The translations under genes and the position numbers were made by a program. Source: Marthasterias glacialis (taxonomy: Eukaryota; Echinodermata; Asteroidea; Forcipulatida; Asteriidae). Taken from it: a stretch of 64,000 nucleotides of DNA. Of this stretch, positions 12,901 through 25,437 are shown one piece after another. The notes under the pieces are model-generated. The model searched no databases, was not told the origin of the DNA, and was given only the letters and a program-made list of their open reading frames with translations. The stretch covers positions 20,872,999 through 20,936,998 of the forward strand of contig OU452231.1 in NCBI GenBank assembly GCA_911728455.2, written 5' to 3'. Within the stretch, counting starts at the first letter, position 1; every line of letters begins with the position of its first letter.

Positions 12901-13942
12901 CATAAACTACCAGTATTCTACTACAAAAGAGGTTTATTTTGAGTTATGCACTACCGGCATCGGACGACTATGTAGCCACCCGCCTGTTATTTTGTTTGTA
13001 ATGTAGGCCTAAATCACTATAAAAAAAGGGTAAAGAATGTTGGAAGAGTGAGCATTTATACCTAGCCTTGCGAAATTTTTAATAGGCAAAGGAATCACAC
13101 AGTTTTGGAAAGCAATTTCTTTGGATGATTCAGCTTCAAAACTTTAAAATTCTTATGTTGAAAAGTGTGTGATTGCGGTTGTCTGGCCCAAACGTTCCGT
13201 CGTGCACTAGTACACATCATGCACATTTAAACGTTACTTGTACAATTTTCAAGACTTGCTGGAACTGTCATTACTGGCTTTATTCAGCCACTCGAACGTC
13301 TCTGGTACAAACTCTGGAATATTTTTCACAGTTTTTGAGAAAGAAAAGCCTTTAACGAAAAAGAAATGCAACAATCATGAAAAACCGTACCACACTTTCC
13401 TATGGAGGACGTCCTGCTTGTTTACGTTTAATACCAAAAATAGGTCACGTGACATGGGTCCCGCAATCGGTCTATTGCTTTCATGGACTTGGTCATGGGA
13501 CATGTACATTAAATAGAACTTGGCATGATCATGTACAAACCCCAGAACTGAGTTCTGAAAGAAGATTGGATCAAGGTTCCTCCATGGTTATGGTCATCCA
13601 TGGAGGAAAGAAGATGCATCAACACGTGAGAAAAATTGTCTAAGTTGGTATAATTATTACAAGTATTGTTACTGACTCCCTATTCATATTATTTTGTCTT
13701 CATTCAATCATTTGTACTGCCACTGGTCGGATACCAGACTAGACAACTTTCTTGTCAATTGATAAATCTTTTGATAAATTTAATGATATACGAAAAATTA
13801 AAGTAATCGACACTATTTAAAACAGTTCTGAAATATTCTTATATAGTTCAGGAAAGAGAAACACGTGTAGGTACCTCCCTGCTGTCTCCCCAAGGTTGTC
13901 AAATTCCTCTAGGGAAGTCACGTTTGTCAGATTTGACGACAT
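9515..13942 (-). CDS. GLRX3: Glutaredoxin-3 (PICOT): thioredoxin-like domain plus two monothiol glutaredoxin domains, complete, eight exons
   Basis: On the minus strand the coding exons are 13942-13875, 12159-12051, 11828-11754, 11415-11251, 10797-10623, 10321-10194, 9957-9780 and 9648-9515. All junctions are GT-AG and the frame runs through to TGA, giving 343 residues (human GLRX3 335). Residues 1 to about 110 are a thioredoxin-like domain with WADWAPQC at 31-38, lacking the first active-site Cys as is usual here. A Pro/Ser/Lys/Glu-rich linker follows to about 139. Two monothiol glutaredoxin domains then carry CGFS at 167-170 and 269-272, each with WPTYPQLY and GGLDI motifs. In the family, the CGFS Cys and glutathione hold bridging [2Fe-2S] clusters, and the protein works in cytosolic iron-sulfur and iron trafficking, with BOLA2 as partner in animals. 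Start: the ATG at 13942 is the only Met giving a short leader ahead of the thioredoxin fold. Confidence 0.95.
10194..10797 (-). other. GLRX3: GLRX3 exons 5-6: first glutaredoxin domain
   Basis: Exon 5 (10797-10623, 175 bases) carries [18 protein letters not shown] and CGFS. Exon 6 (10321-10194, 128 bases) carries [20 protein letters not shown]. The intron splits the Gly codon after DNEVRQ. The same exon architecture and phase recur in exons 7 and 8, showing tandem duplication of a two-exon domain. Exon 5 is far closer to exon 7 in DNA than exon 6 is to exon 8. Confidence 0.93.
11251..12159 (-). other. GLRX3: GLRX3 exons 2-4: thioredoxin-like domain and linker
   Basis: Exon 2 (12159-12051) encodes [14 protein letters not shown] and ends in phase 0. 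Exon 3 (11828-11754, 75 bases) encodes [20 protein letters not shown], with the SVPT cis-proline motif of thioredoxin folds. Exon 4 (11415-11251) encodes the last strand and helix ([14 protein letters not shown], compare human RLDGAHAPELTKKV from memory) and then the linker with APPPPAS. The first catalytic Cys is replaced, so this domain is expected to bind partners rather than act as a dithiol reductase. Confidence 0.92.
12420..12550. repeat. Dispersed repeat A, copy 2 (in GLRX3 intron 1)
   Basis: Same block as 8552-8697 and in the same orientation. It contains CCCACACCTCGAGTGGGCC and GATGGGCGAATTGCATAAAA, followed by poly-C and A-rich sequence. It sits within the 1.7 kb first intron of GLRX3. 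Confidence 0.75.
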
Positions 13943-15733
13943 CTTTTTTCTTGAGTACCTTTTCAGTTAAATGTCACAGGAGGGCGCTATACTAATTTTA
14001 TGAATGCGATTGTGAAGAATCTGTTCCATGTGTATAGAATTAGAAACGCGCATGAGTTATTTCTAATGGACCCATGGGCTATGGAAGAGGATACGTAAAA
14101 AGTACATTATACCCAATTGCCAATTTTCTTTCTTGCCCCAAAGTATCATTTGCGAGCCCCTGCTTCTTCGTGGTTGAGATGTAATTGAAAGCAAATATAA
14201 AGATGAAGTCTTCTGGAGTGAGGTTTCAACAAATTATGTCCAAAGGGACTTGGAAAATGAACCAATGGTTGGCATTTTATTTTCATGAGTTCAATATCGA
14301 AATGACCTCGTTGTACTGGTTCACATGCTATTGCTAAAAAGTCAGTTGTGTCACAAACTTGAAGAAATGGACATTTTGATTGATTGTAACTAAAAACGCG
14401 TCGGCCAGAACCAATAATAATTATCACACAGGTATTGGGCTTTGATTTCCTGAGGCTCGATTGAGCTTTTTTTCAAGACAACAAAATGACTTGGATAAAT
14501 ATCTAGTACTGTAGACCTGCTGATGTACGTCTGGCCCATGCAAGAAGATGTGAAACGCTGATTAAAAAAATGAAGTTTAAATGACGACATTCATTTTGAG
14601 TCTCATGCTGAGCGAGTATATGGAATAATTTCACATTCTTTTCTAGTTATAATTTGCTACAACTAACAATGCCAGGGGCAAATAAAGGCTCACTCGTATT
14701 CGCCATTAGTATCCCAGAAGTGGGTGGTTTTATTTCCTTCACACGTTGCAGGGTCAGTGAGAGTAAACATGTAGTCATATTGACTTAGAAGACTCCAACG
14801 ATCCAAGCAGTTTTTTGTTGATGAATTTGTAATCCATTCTCCCAAAACTTGACCCAGAAATTATTCGAAATACCCCTGGACATTTAACGGTGTATTTTCT
14901 TATTTACCTTTGATGTTGCACCAGAGCCCTCCCATTTCCCTCATTGAATTGTAAACGACTCATGAGGAATCTTACTTTATTTAGTTGGCTAAATTGAATA
15001 TGTGTTTTTCACTCGATAATGTTTTCATCTAGCAAACAGCCAGGCAATAATTTTGCTGGGGCCTTTCCCGTTCTGCGCGAAGGCCTCTCAACATGATAAT
15101 CACAACAAGATTCGCCAAAATATAATCCCGCGTAATTCTCCAAGGGACCTCACAAAGTGCTTTACCTCGTCTGGGTCCCAGAGCACCTTTGGTTGGTTTA
15201 TAATGTTTACCGAAATCGGGTGGTTACCAAGATGACTATACTGCCGTGATTAAGGCTAAAATGGCCGTCGGCAATATCAATATTGTCTTATTGTGCAAAT
15301 TAGTGCAAGGCCTGACCCCTTCAAAATTGGATGGTTATTGCGCAGTTGTTTGAAGAAAGATGCTTTGTAGTCAATTTCGGTGAAAGATTCTCCAAGTAAT
15401 GACCGAGTTCGCTTTCGCTTTAATTCAAGTTCGTTTGAGGGACAAACTTATTCAAATCGCAATGACGTCACCACTGAAGATTCGTTTAAGTGGTTGGGAT
15501 ATCTGCCTAGTGCGCTCCTTCGAGTTTGCAGGTATCCCTAGGCTTCTGAGCTATACGATTAAGTTCTCTCTTGCATGAGCAAACATGTATGGTAATAACA
15601 AATCCACGCGGTGTGAAAACGACTACGTGGTTATTTAGAATTCTAAAGCAATTTGGGTTGTGCCTTGAGATTGTCCGTAATGCGCATCGTTGGGCCTTGT
15701 TGCTTGGAACGGCTTGGATCAACAGTAACCTTG

Positions 15734-15785
15734 CTCAATGTCTCTTTAAAACTCAATGCCTCCTTAAAACTCAATGCCCCTTTAA
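15734..15785. repeat. Short tandem repeat, about 18-19 base unit, 2.5 copies
   Basis: Units containing TTAAAACTCAATGCC are repeated head to tail with small differences. Confidence 0.8.
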
Positions 15786-16726
15786 CTACACATACTTGTC
15801 GGCACACAACACTAACATGCCACATTTCTTGAATTGGAATAATACATACGGTACTCTTGTAAAATAATACTCGATAACAAGCATTTCAACGCATTAACGG
15901 CACTCCCCCAGTTCCGTTCAACACTTCCGAAATGTTAAACTACAAGTAGTAAAATTTCAATGAGTGAAGCATTCAATATGCTGTAAGCATTTCATGGCAG
16001 CAGAGCGGTCGATCCGGTCTAGCTGAAGCGGTGGTCCACGGTGTCTCGCAAAATGTACAAACTGTCAACAGAAGAGCACTCCCTTAAACATACCATCCTC
16101 CGTTATTGACCCTTTTTCACCGACTACGTCAGATATTGCAAGTCTACGCATGTCATTCCTTAATTTATTTTGTGAACAAAATATAAGTTAACCACGTTGG
16201 TTAAGACATGGTTCAGATGAAAGAGAGTTGACACTTCTGCTTAGTACTTACGAGTTCAGGATGTAAAAACAGACTTATAGAGATAGAACAATTTAAGGTT
16301 GGTTTGTAATCTTATATTCCCAGTATTACATCATAATAATCCAATAATATAAAGTATCCCTAAAACTCACTGTTATGCTGATATTTTTCCACTTGTGCAT
16401 TCGAATTGTAATAGAAAATGATGAGCGAATAATGATCTAATTGAACTCAGGACGAGGCCAGTATATTTTAAAGTGCAGAAGTGGAATGAATAGGTCAATG
16501 GTCAGTTGTGCTCACGACACGAGCTGTACAACACATTTTTCCTGTAGATGAATGAAAACTGACACTACAGTCATAGGTGTATGAGCCGGGTGATGAGCAG
16601 TTGCCCCCCTCCCCTAAACAAATAAATAAATGAATTAAAAAAAAGGCAAAACAGTGGGGAAAGTTCGGGTAAAGCAAGAAGAAGAAAACAGAAAACAGTA
16701 ATTTTTATTAGAAATGGTACTTTTTG

Positions 16727-16794
16727 TCTGTGTAAAATCTCGGGCAAATCAACCTCTCTGCCCCACTTAATCAAAGAGTCCCCATACGCCCATG
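16727..16794. repeat. Dispersed repeat B, copy 1
   Basis: The block contains CGGGCAAATCAACCTCTCTG and GAGTCCCCATACGCCCATG. It recurs in the same orientation at 62844-62912, 46 kb away, at roughly 80-85% identity by eye. This suggests an old interspersed repeat. The C-rich tract just before it (16603-16614) may belong to the same element. Confidence 0.75.
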
Positions 16795-17955
16795 TACAGT
16801 TCTATATTGGCTGAATTTGTCTTTAAACCAACTCTCTAAAGACATTCAAACTGAAACCATAGTAATACAAATACTAACAATAATTGAGCAAATTAATATT
16901 CTGGTAGCATTCTGTTACATTTACAAACTGTACCTGTAGAAGGAAAAAACCTATTGTAAATTGGTCTTTTAGGTTCCGAGTGGAGTCCATTTTGTTAGAC
17001 GATGAAAGTAAGAAGGAATCTTGTATCTGATGTATGCCTACGTTATCTAAACATGGCACCCATCATAGCCTTGATGCTTGCCCATTTGATGACGCACTCA
17101 CGTAACCAGCCCTATATATGATATTGCTGTTCATCCCTGAAGTCAAATACTGCGAGGTGGAATCTGCCAAGATTATTTATTCCTCGGGACAGCTGATATT
17201 CAAGTTAAAATCGAAATCGATGCTTAACCTCTTTCTGTGGAAAGTTAGCCTACTTTCTTCTTCAGTGAATAAAGGAGGTCAAATGTGTTTTCCATTGGGT
17301 TCCTTGTTGTGTAAACACCAGTGAATTAAACTTGGAAGAAATTTAATTTGGATGGAATTAAATTTATTCAGTTGGTCTCCTCCATTGCAACAGCAGAGCA
17401 ATCATTTCGAAAATAAGCCAGGGTGTCGCCAAATTACTCTGACAATGTTATTGTTTTCATAATCAGAATGGGCGATCGAAAAAACTGTGTAAATATTTTA
17501 TAAACCCTGCAGTAAACACGGTTGCACTTGAATAAAGCACGAGGTCTGACCATTGAAATATTTTAAATTTATGAATGAAATTCATTTTTGGTTTGCTTAT
17601 AGCTGTAATATAGAAGATTACATAAAGTGAAGTTGATGCCCTCCGTGTTAAAAAGTTGTGTTACACGTAAAGCTATATTTAACGCATGGTGACTCGAAAT
17701 GGAATCATTCAACAGTGTGTAGAAAATGCGTTAGGAACTGCGGTCGCCAAATGAAATCCCGCTGCAGACGATAACTTATTGGATTACCTTTTTTTCGCGG
17801 GAAAACGTGGAATGGACTCTACACTCCCGTTGACACTGAGCCACTTGAAGAGTGACATGTTTATGCGATTTTCCAGCGCATCTATCAATGGGGGAATCGT
17901 TCGAGGCTACAGTGGCAGCAAATGTTGGTTTGTCATTTGAGCTTTCCCACCTTCG

Positions 17956-18006
17956 TGACGTTACGTCAGTGATGACGTCAGGGGTTTATGATATCGATCT
18001 ATATAA
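17956..18006 (+). promoter_or_regulatory. CRE cluster followed by a TATA box
   Basis: Three cAMP-response-type sites lie within 25 bases: TGACGT at 17956, TTACGTCA at 17961 and the full palindrome TGACGTCA at 17973. TATATAA follows at 18000-18006. CREB/ATF proteins bind TGACGTCA, and CREs close upstream of TATA are typical of cAMP- or activity-driven promoters. No coding exon is evident just downstream on the plus strand, so the transcript could be a noncoding RNA, an upstream leader exon of the nAChR gene, or nothing. Confidence 0.4.
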
Positions 18007-20308
18007 CGTTTCTCTGCTCGGGTGAATACATCCTTTGATTCGACATTTCTACGCTCCATTGATTAACTTGTAATGTTTATGAGATAGAAAATGCTTTTTC
18101 AATTTCAGTCAGATAATTCTACGTTTTGATAAAAGTACTTATAAAATGTGCAGGCAAGTCAACTTGATGTCAAACTGTGCGAGGTGACAAGTGCCTTCAA
18201 ACAGAAAGAACCCTTCTAACTGTTATTTAGTAGTGAGATGTTTTAGACAAGTTCCAAGGGCTACACTGTTAAAGTCCCGTACCTCATTCGGCACGATTAA
18301 TGCCACTTTTACTCTTATGAAAGGAGTTCACGGAGATGTCATTTCATGGGATGAGGATTTTGATTAAAGTAACACTTGTGACCACGTGGCCATTCTGAAA
18401 CCTGTTTCATGTTAATTAGCGCAGATAAAAAGATCACCAAGGCAACCCAATAACAAGATTAATGTTGCAAACGTAGGTATAGATCGTTGTGAGACGGCTG
18501 CCAGCTGACAAGTTGACAAAGTCTAAACCGGCATTATGTCCGTAAATACAGCTTCATCTTTTGATGTACAGTCGTCTTAAACAAAACAGAAATCATCACT
18601 AATATTATTGGTCCTTTCATTACCATAAGGAATATTAAGTTTGGAGAGATTGGATTCTTGAACTGTTCAAGAACTAGAGATCTTGACGGTGAACCACCCC
18701 ATGACCAAGATTTGTACATGAAATGACCTTTGAGTATCGGTCAGCTATAGGAGCCTACTGTCTTTATTCCTAATCTATCGTTAACACTGAAGAACGAAAC
18801 GCTGAAGACGAGAAAGCACGAACCAATTCTTATTTGTTTTCCTTTCCTGTTTAATTATCTAAGGTATTCATATTTTGTTGTGTCCATCACCGACCTCTTT
18901 TAGCTAGAGGCTGTTTAAAATTGAAAATACATTAAGCTTCATAATAGTGTTCGTTGGAGGGTGTAGGCCCATGTACTGCTAGTTGACGTCGTCGCGCACT
19001 GTTACTGTGCCCTAAACTCATTAGTATGAAATTGAATTTACCCATTGGCAGTAAGGCGCCATTATGTGACCAGTTCACTTCTAGATGCAATGGGCAGTTT
19101 TTCTTGACTTCGTTTTGAAACAGCGTCAATTTAATTACTTTAAAGCTCACTGTGAACGTTCAAAAATAGCTGAACAAACGGCTGTATCATTAAGACCTTT
19201 GAAGGGAAATTGGGTTTAGTCTGTCCCTACACATGGTAGGATGATATAGGCAGTAAGGCCTACATCATGTGAAGTCTAGTCTGTAGACGTCTCTTTGTCG
19301 ATGATGATTCTAAATAAAACATTTAGTGTGTAACCATGCAAATTTTGTTATACAGCAAACGGCTGAGAAGTAGGCAATCAAACAAGAGGTTTCCGTCACC
19401 ATGACGTAATTTTCTCCAGTTTTCAATGGGTGAAGCCCTTGAAAGACTGGCTTCTCAAAAAACCTCTTACGATCTGTGATTTACCAGAGCACACTGTGGT
19501 AAAATCAGACAGTGAGTAATGTACCGAAAATAAATTTTAAATTGTCAGAGACTAGCACCGATTTGTATGAAACACTGGAATTCTTACAAAATGAATCTTC
19601 CATAATAATAAAAAAGAACTAGGTTACTTGGAGATGGTATTAGCAAAAGTGGCGCTTCTTTGAACGCAGGACATGCACTATAGAACTAACCTCTAGCCGA
19701 CTCCACAGAGTCTCACCAAGTGAATTTTAAACTTAGATATTTAAAGTTTTTGATCAGTGTTGTAGCACTTTTTTTAATAAGCGCCTGTCATACCTCGTAT
19801 GCACTGAACGTTTTATTAATTACTGGTTACGTCCGATTTCTCTTTACATGTATAAAGCTGTCGTGATATTTCAGCCGTCGGTCTACCAAAGCATTTCTTC
19901 AATTATGGCAAAACGTCGATAATTATAAAAAAATCTTAACATTTGATTGAAAACTTACTTTACGAAAAGCCAATAATGCTAACAATCTATCACTTAAAAC
20001 CGTTCCTCGCGATCCACCAATGATGCATAAAGAGCTATCTCGGGGGAAAATCACCCTTTTCATGAATAAAGCTTTGCATTGTCTGAACATATTATAGATA
20101 GAATGCAACAAAACAGATGGAGCAAATTATCAAAAGGGTAAGTATCATTATGAAGCCTCCATATTACTCCCAAGCCGACAAGTATTATAGCAGACGTAGC
20201 AGTGTGAGAATAACTTGATTTGTATTGGAACGCCTTGAAGAAGACACGCGTTGATGTAGTGAGGACGAATTGACAATCTGCTCTTTCTTATTTGCTGGAG
20301 AAGGTTTC

Positions 20309-20541
20309 TTAAGAGGGGAGATCAGTCTTTCCGATATTGCCTGTCCCTTTGGGCTCTTGTATAATTTGACTCCGATCCTCCTGAGGGGGCACGGTCTCTT
20401 CTTCTTCTTCTTCTTTTTGTTCTACTGGGAATGTTCTTCTTAAGGGGTGGGAATGATGGACAGTATTAAAGGTGGTTTGTTGGCAGTGTCTTTGAAAGGC
20501 TGGAGATGATTTTTTCCCAGGTCTACGTACAATAGTCAAGT
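20309..20541 (-). other. Exon-like open stretch with an acidic run, unknown
   Basis: On the minus strand a splice-acceptor-like TTTTAATTATAG precedes an open frame of about 77 codons ending at 20309. It contains basic stretches (RRPGKKSS), a run of six Glu from an AGAAGA repeat, and a polar tail. It could be the last exon of an undiscovered minus-strand gene, but no matching upstream exon was found and chance is as likely. Confidence 0.15.
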
Positions 20542-23500
20542 CTATAATTAAAACATGGAAGCAAAGTCATGTGTTGATAACAAAGTTCGGTTATTCGGAA
20601 AAAGGATAGGCGTGGTTGTAATTGTGAAGGTTCATTGACTTGGTGGTGTGGTGGCTTTATGTTAAGTAGTATTTGTTGTCAGTAAGGCCAAGTGTACTTG
20701 TACAAGGAAGTTTAACCACTGAGCGGGAATGATGGTATGGATTTGGTTATGGGAAGGAATTAGACTGTATTACCAGGAGTAGATTGTGGCCCTAATAGTG
20801 ACTGGGATTTTATCACAGTTGTTATTTGTGTATCTTTTTGCGTAATACACTTCCCGAGAGGCGTAGAGAGATATTAGTGGGAGCGATCTTACTATCAGAC
20901 AGCTTGGGGGAACTTCTTAAAGATGACAAAATATGGGAATATAATCATGATAACAACAACTTAATGGATGGAAAATGGAAATGATAGTAATGCATTTATG
21001 AGATGTCTTCCAAAAAAGAGGGTAAAACATTTTCCCAACATGTTTTATACCGAAACTGAGATCTCAAAGTAAATTCAGCATGGAGCCCGATGTAGAACAA
21101 AATTCCAATTCAATTAAACCCAGAACATTATCACTATGTCTATCGGCATGGCCTGATATAGTCCGTCATAATGGCCACATTGTCATCGCCTTGTTTATGT
21201 TCTATGGAGCGCCAAAGGCGTCAAAATTACATTAGTGCACTTTCTGAGATTACGAATGTACATGCATGGGTTGTTCCCGTTAGCACCGGATAATTCGCGA
21301 ACTTTTTTATTATGATATTTTGTAAAGTGCATGGTGACCATAATCGAACTAGCCGCAGAGATAAAAGGAACGAGAACTTGAAAATGGACCTAAATATGTT
21401 TTTGTGTATGGTGTGCTACCCGGACGTGTTACTGCCTGGGGTGTCTGTGTAGTGTAGATTTGGCCAGTTGTTCGTTTCACATGATCTTTATATCTATGTA
21501 GGACACAAGCTGTATGTACAGATTCCAGCGAGAACAAATGTGCGTATGCATAATCTGAGTTATAAAAGAAAATGTATAAAAACAAATAAAATAAACTAAA
21601 ATTAAACTTTAATAGTTGTATATACACCCTTTCTCCAATAACGAGGTAAATTTGGGGTATAGGCCTATAAGCACTCGGTATGGATGTAACAATACGATGA
21701 ATCTTAATCAAGTCTAAAGTAATTGACTTATTCCGCTTGTGTCAAAACCTGACCCATTTGTCCCTTATCTTGAAGACAGACATAACATCAGAATACATGC
21801 TTGACTTAACCAAACCATTGGGCAGAGCGTTAAGTTATATTTAGAGTTATATCGATGAAAATTTAGGTTACAATTCAATCGATTTGTTTTACATCATGAC
21901 AGAACGTACCCCTACTTTCCCATTCTTGCCAACATTTGTAGCATGCAGTTGGTAAATAATTCACTGTGCTTGCTGTACAATTCTTTTCGCTACAATAACA
22001 CAATCGAAGAGAAACGAAGAGATATTCCAGGACCCAGAGCGTAAAATGGAAGCAATGTTTTTGCCCAGGGTAGACTTTATTAAAAGCTTGATCAACAGCG
22101 GCGAGGTTACTGGGCCTTATTGATGTCTGCTATAACTAAGCTTTATCATGCGAGAAGATGACCGTGTTTCTACAGTAAATATTGGTTACGCGGAACACTG
22201 TGTGCATGAATACGCTAAGAACCCTTGATAGAAATGGACGCACTTGGGAAGTAAACAAGATTCACTAATGTAATGGAATGCTGCTGTGTGGACTACTGAG
22301 GGATGAATGTTGATTTGTTTTGGCGAATTCATAAATCAAAGTATAACCGCATCCACGAATCATTTCCGAAAACCTAGAGCCATGGACTCATTTACATCTT
22401 TGAAATATCACGTGGGATGCACATGACTTCACAAATGACCGATGTGCGTGAAGGCAGAACCCAATCTTGACAGAGCCAAGGTTCAACCCCAAAGGCTAAA
22501 TCATTTGCTTTATAGTTTGTAGAGATTTACCTGAGTGGCGGCTGAAGGTGCTTACAAAGATACCCTTATACGGGGCATAAATCACTAATGATGTTTTAAT
22601 TTGGGGACTTTGATATTGATATAGCAAAACAGACAGAAAGTCGAAACTTATTCATATCAAGAAAGTGAAATGTCTCACTGATAAATGACTGCATAATTGT
22701 AAAGACAATGTCACATTTGTTTACCCTGGGGTAATCTTTTTGTCCACTCTGGAGCATAACCTTTAAAACCATAGCCTGAGAAAGACCGCGATAAAACTGC
22801 AATGTTTTAAATTTACCTGAATGAATCAATGTACAAAATATAACAAAAAGTAAACGACAAAAGTTGATACGATTTGCCCGAAAGTTATCGGAGATTTATC
22901 ACTGTTATGCACCGTCTTTGCACTTTCTGTAGAGTCGTTTACTTTAATGAGTTACTGTAACGGTTAATTGTTTTCCCTATAGTCTGTGCAAAATGGTCAC
23001 ACTCCGTTCCAGACATAATCCATGCAGAGTGTTTGCATGGTTGGTTGATTTTCCCACAATAGGTATACTGTGATGAGATCAGGATATTTCTAATCAAGTT
23101 CATGCAGCTGAACATCTCCATGGACTTAAATTATCATTTTTTAATAGAAACAAGCTTTATTGACTATACAGCCTGGGGAAAATGTACTGTAATGCAAAGT
23201 CCATAACATTTTGTTGATTCATAACGGTATTGAGGTTTACGGTACGTCAGACTAAGCGTCTCTTTCAAATGAGCTTTGTTTTAGGTCTTATTGATTTGTG
23301 TCGTAGTATCTTTTCTTTCGTATCTCAGATAATTGTCAGTAATTGCCAAGGTTGTAGTTATTTTTTTATGAAGAAGTCTTGGGGAAGGAATGGTGTGGTT
23401 GATAAAGATGGTTTGGATTTGGCGCCATTGGGGACGAGCGATCAATCCAGTGTCTCGAGGTGAACCAGGGTCAGGGTACTTGACGATGTAGGGTTAGGTA

Positions 23501-24830
23501 TCTCAAAATAAGGTTTTATAGTAATTTTGGTTTAAAGACTACATGTTCATTCTTCCATCTTTAACCAGCTTATCTATATCCATCCATCTACATGATTTAT
23601 GTGACACTCACGAACCTTGCGCTAGAAAGGCTTTGCGTCACATTCATTTTATAAACGCATGTAAAACGTTAATCTTTCTCGCCACTTTACACCAAGGTAA
23701 AATGTTTCGTAATGCCACTTTATACTGTGCAAAGCTGACGTTTGATATCACTCAGCCATACTGTGTAGAAGAAATAATCATTGGACCTAATTCTTGTGCT
23801 TAACATACCCGCACAACTTCACGAATTTTGATTTAGTAGCTGATAAGATTCACATTGGCTACATGAACATGTCAAATTGCCTAAAACAATTCTCAGTTGA
23901 ATTAAGATACTTTTATTCCTGGTGAGAATAAATTTCAACTTGGTTGATGGATATTCCACGTTAGGTAAAGCTTTAAGTCCACAAATAAATTGACTACTAT
24001 TTTGGGTATAGTCTGGATTCCAGTTTGGTAAAATATATTTTGGTTTGACCATCAATTCCTATTTAGGTAATTTAGGTAACCACACACTCACTAACTTCCT
24101 TGAATGTTGTAGCTCCGTATTGATGCAGCTTCGCGCAATTAATTATGAAAGATTACAATAACACTCGTCCTTGAAACCAGACCCGTGCTTCATTTACCAT
24201 AGAGTATAATTATAGATGTTACAGATTAACAAACCATTGCCTTAACGGAACCACTCATCGTAGTATAAAACCGTACATGTACGTGTTGTCATACAGTCAT
24301 TACTACATGTAGTTGAATCCAGATATCGTAATTTCAAGTTCAGTTATATTTTATGAGTAGACGTAATTTCTTTATAATTAAATTGAGTTGTGTTGACTTC
24401 TTCTTCAAGACTGCCGCGGCGCCATCAAATATTATTGCTTTTAATGAAAAATTAATTTCATTATTTTATTTTAACTATTATTTTTGATCCTGAAGTTGAT
24501 CTGGTTTTAGAATCACCCGAAATTGAAACAGAACAACCCCTTATAAAAGTGGAAGATCTGGAATTGTTTTTGGTCGGTTGGAATGTAATATTATTTTTTA
24601 ATTTTCAGAATGGGTCTCACTGGTGAAAATGAAATCATAAAGCAGCTAGTATTCTGATGTGCAGAGTTATTCAAAATATTTTTAATCGAGGTTAAATTTG
24701 CATCGGGATAAAGAAAAAGTATTTGTGTTTGGATAAAGAATAATTATTTCTTTTACCTATACACCGATGTGTGTTAAGCACTGTGTACTTTCCCGAGTTC
24801 TGTGAAAAACAAACAAAAAACCCCAAAAAC

Positions 24831-25437
24831 CTCTCCCCGGAGAAATATCTTTATTTCATATGGTCACGAAGACTCGGTATATTCATGCACATAGTTATAA
24901 GGTTACCATTTTGATCTTATGTCATAATAAAATAGTTTGTTTGGAATATTTGAATTAGAACGATGTGGAAAACCCATGACATTGCATTGGGTCAATTCTT
25001 TTTTTTTTGATAAACCATTAAATGTAATGTTAAATTCATGTAATAAGTTTTCTTGTTTTGTATAACAATAATAATAACCTCCTATAATTTGGTGATTCAA
25101 ATGTTCTCGCGATGAAAATGATCAAACCAGTCTGATTGAAACGTCGAGTTTTTCCATCTCACATGCTAATAGAAAAAAGCAACACATTTTTAAAACAAGT
25201 TTTAGATTTATTCATAGTTACACTGTATACATGCATGCCTTGTTGTATAACTTACATGACTACATCTTAAAATATGAGTATCAGTTTACCGTATTTGCTT
25301 TTAACATTCCAGCACAATTTCCTCTAAATCATTAGTGAAGAATTATGGCACTGATAAAAATGGCGACCTTACAATTATGTGCATGAGTATACCGAGTCTT
25401 CGTGACCATGTGAAATGAAGCTATGTCTCTGGAGAGA
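24831..25437. mobile_element. Inverted-repeat (foldback/MITE-like) element, about 600 bp
   Basis: The arms at about 24831-24915 and 25352-25437 are inverted copies of each other. They share an exact core beginning ATGGTCACGAAGACTCGGTA, and most of the remaining 85 bases also agree (TCATGCACATA, TAAGGT, CCATTTT, and CTCTCC at the outer end). The roughly 440 bases between them are AT-rich with no coding potential. The structure fits a non-autonomous DNA transposon of the MITE or foldback type. No clear target-site duplication was seen, so a simple inverted duplication is the alternative. Confidence 0.7.

Noticed and set aside
13173-13643. Overlapping plus-strand open frames in GLRX3 intron 1
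   Set aside because: No family resemblance, no consistent splice signals, and several frames open at once in GC-richer DNA.
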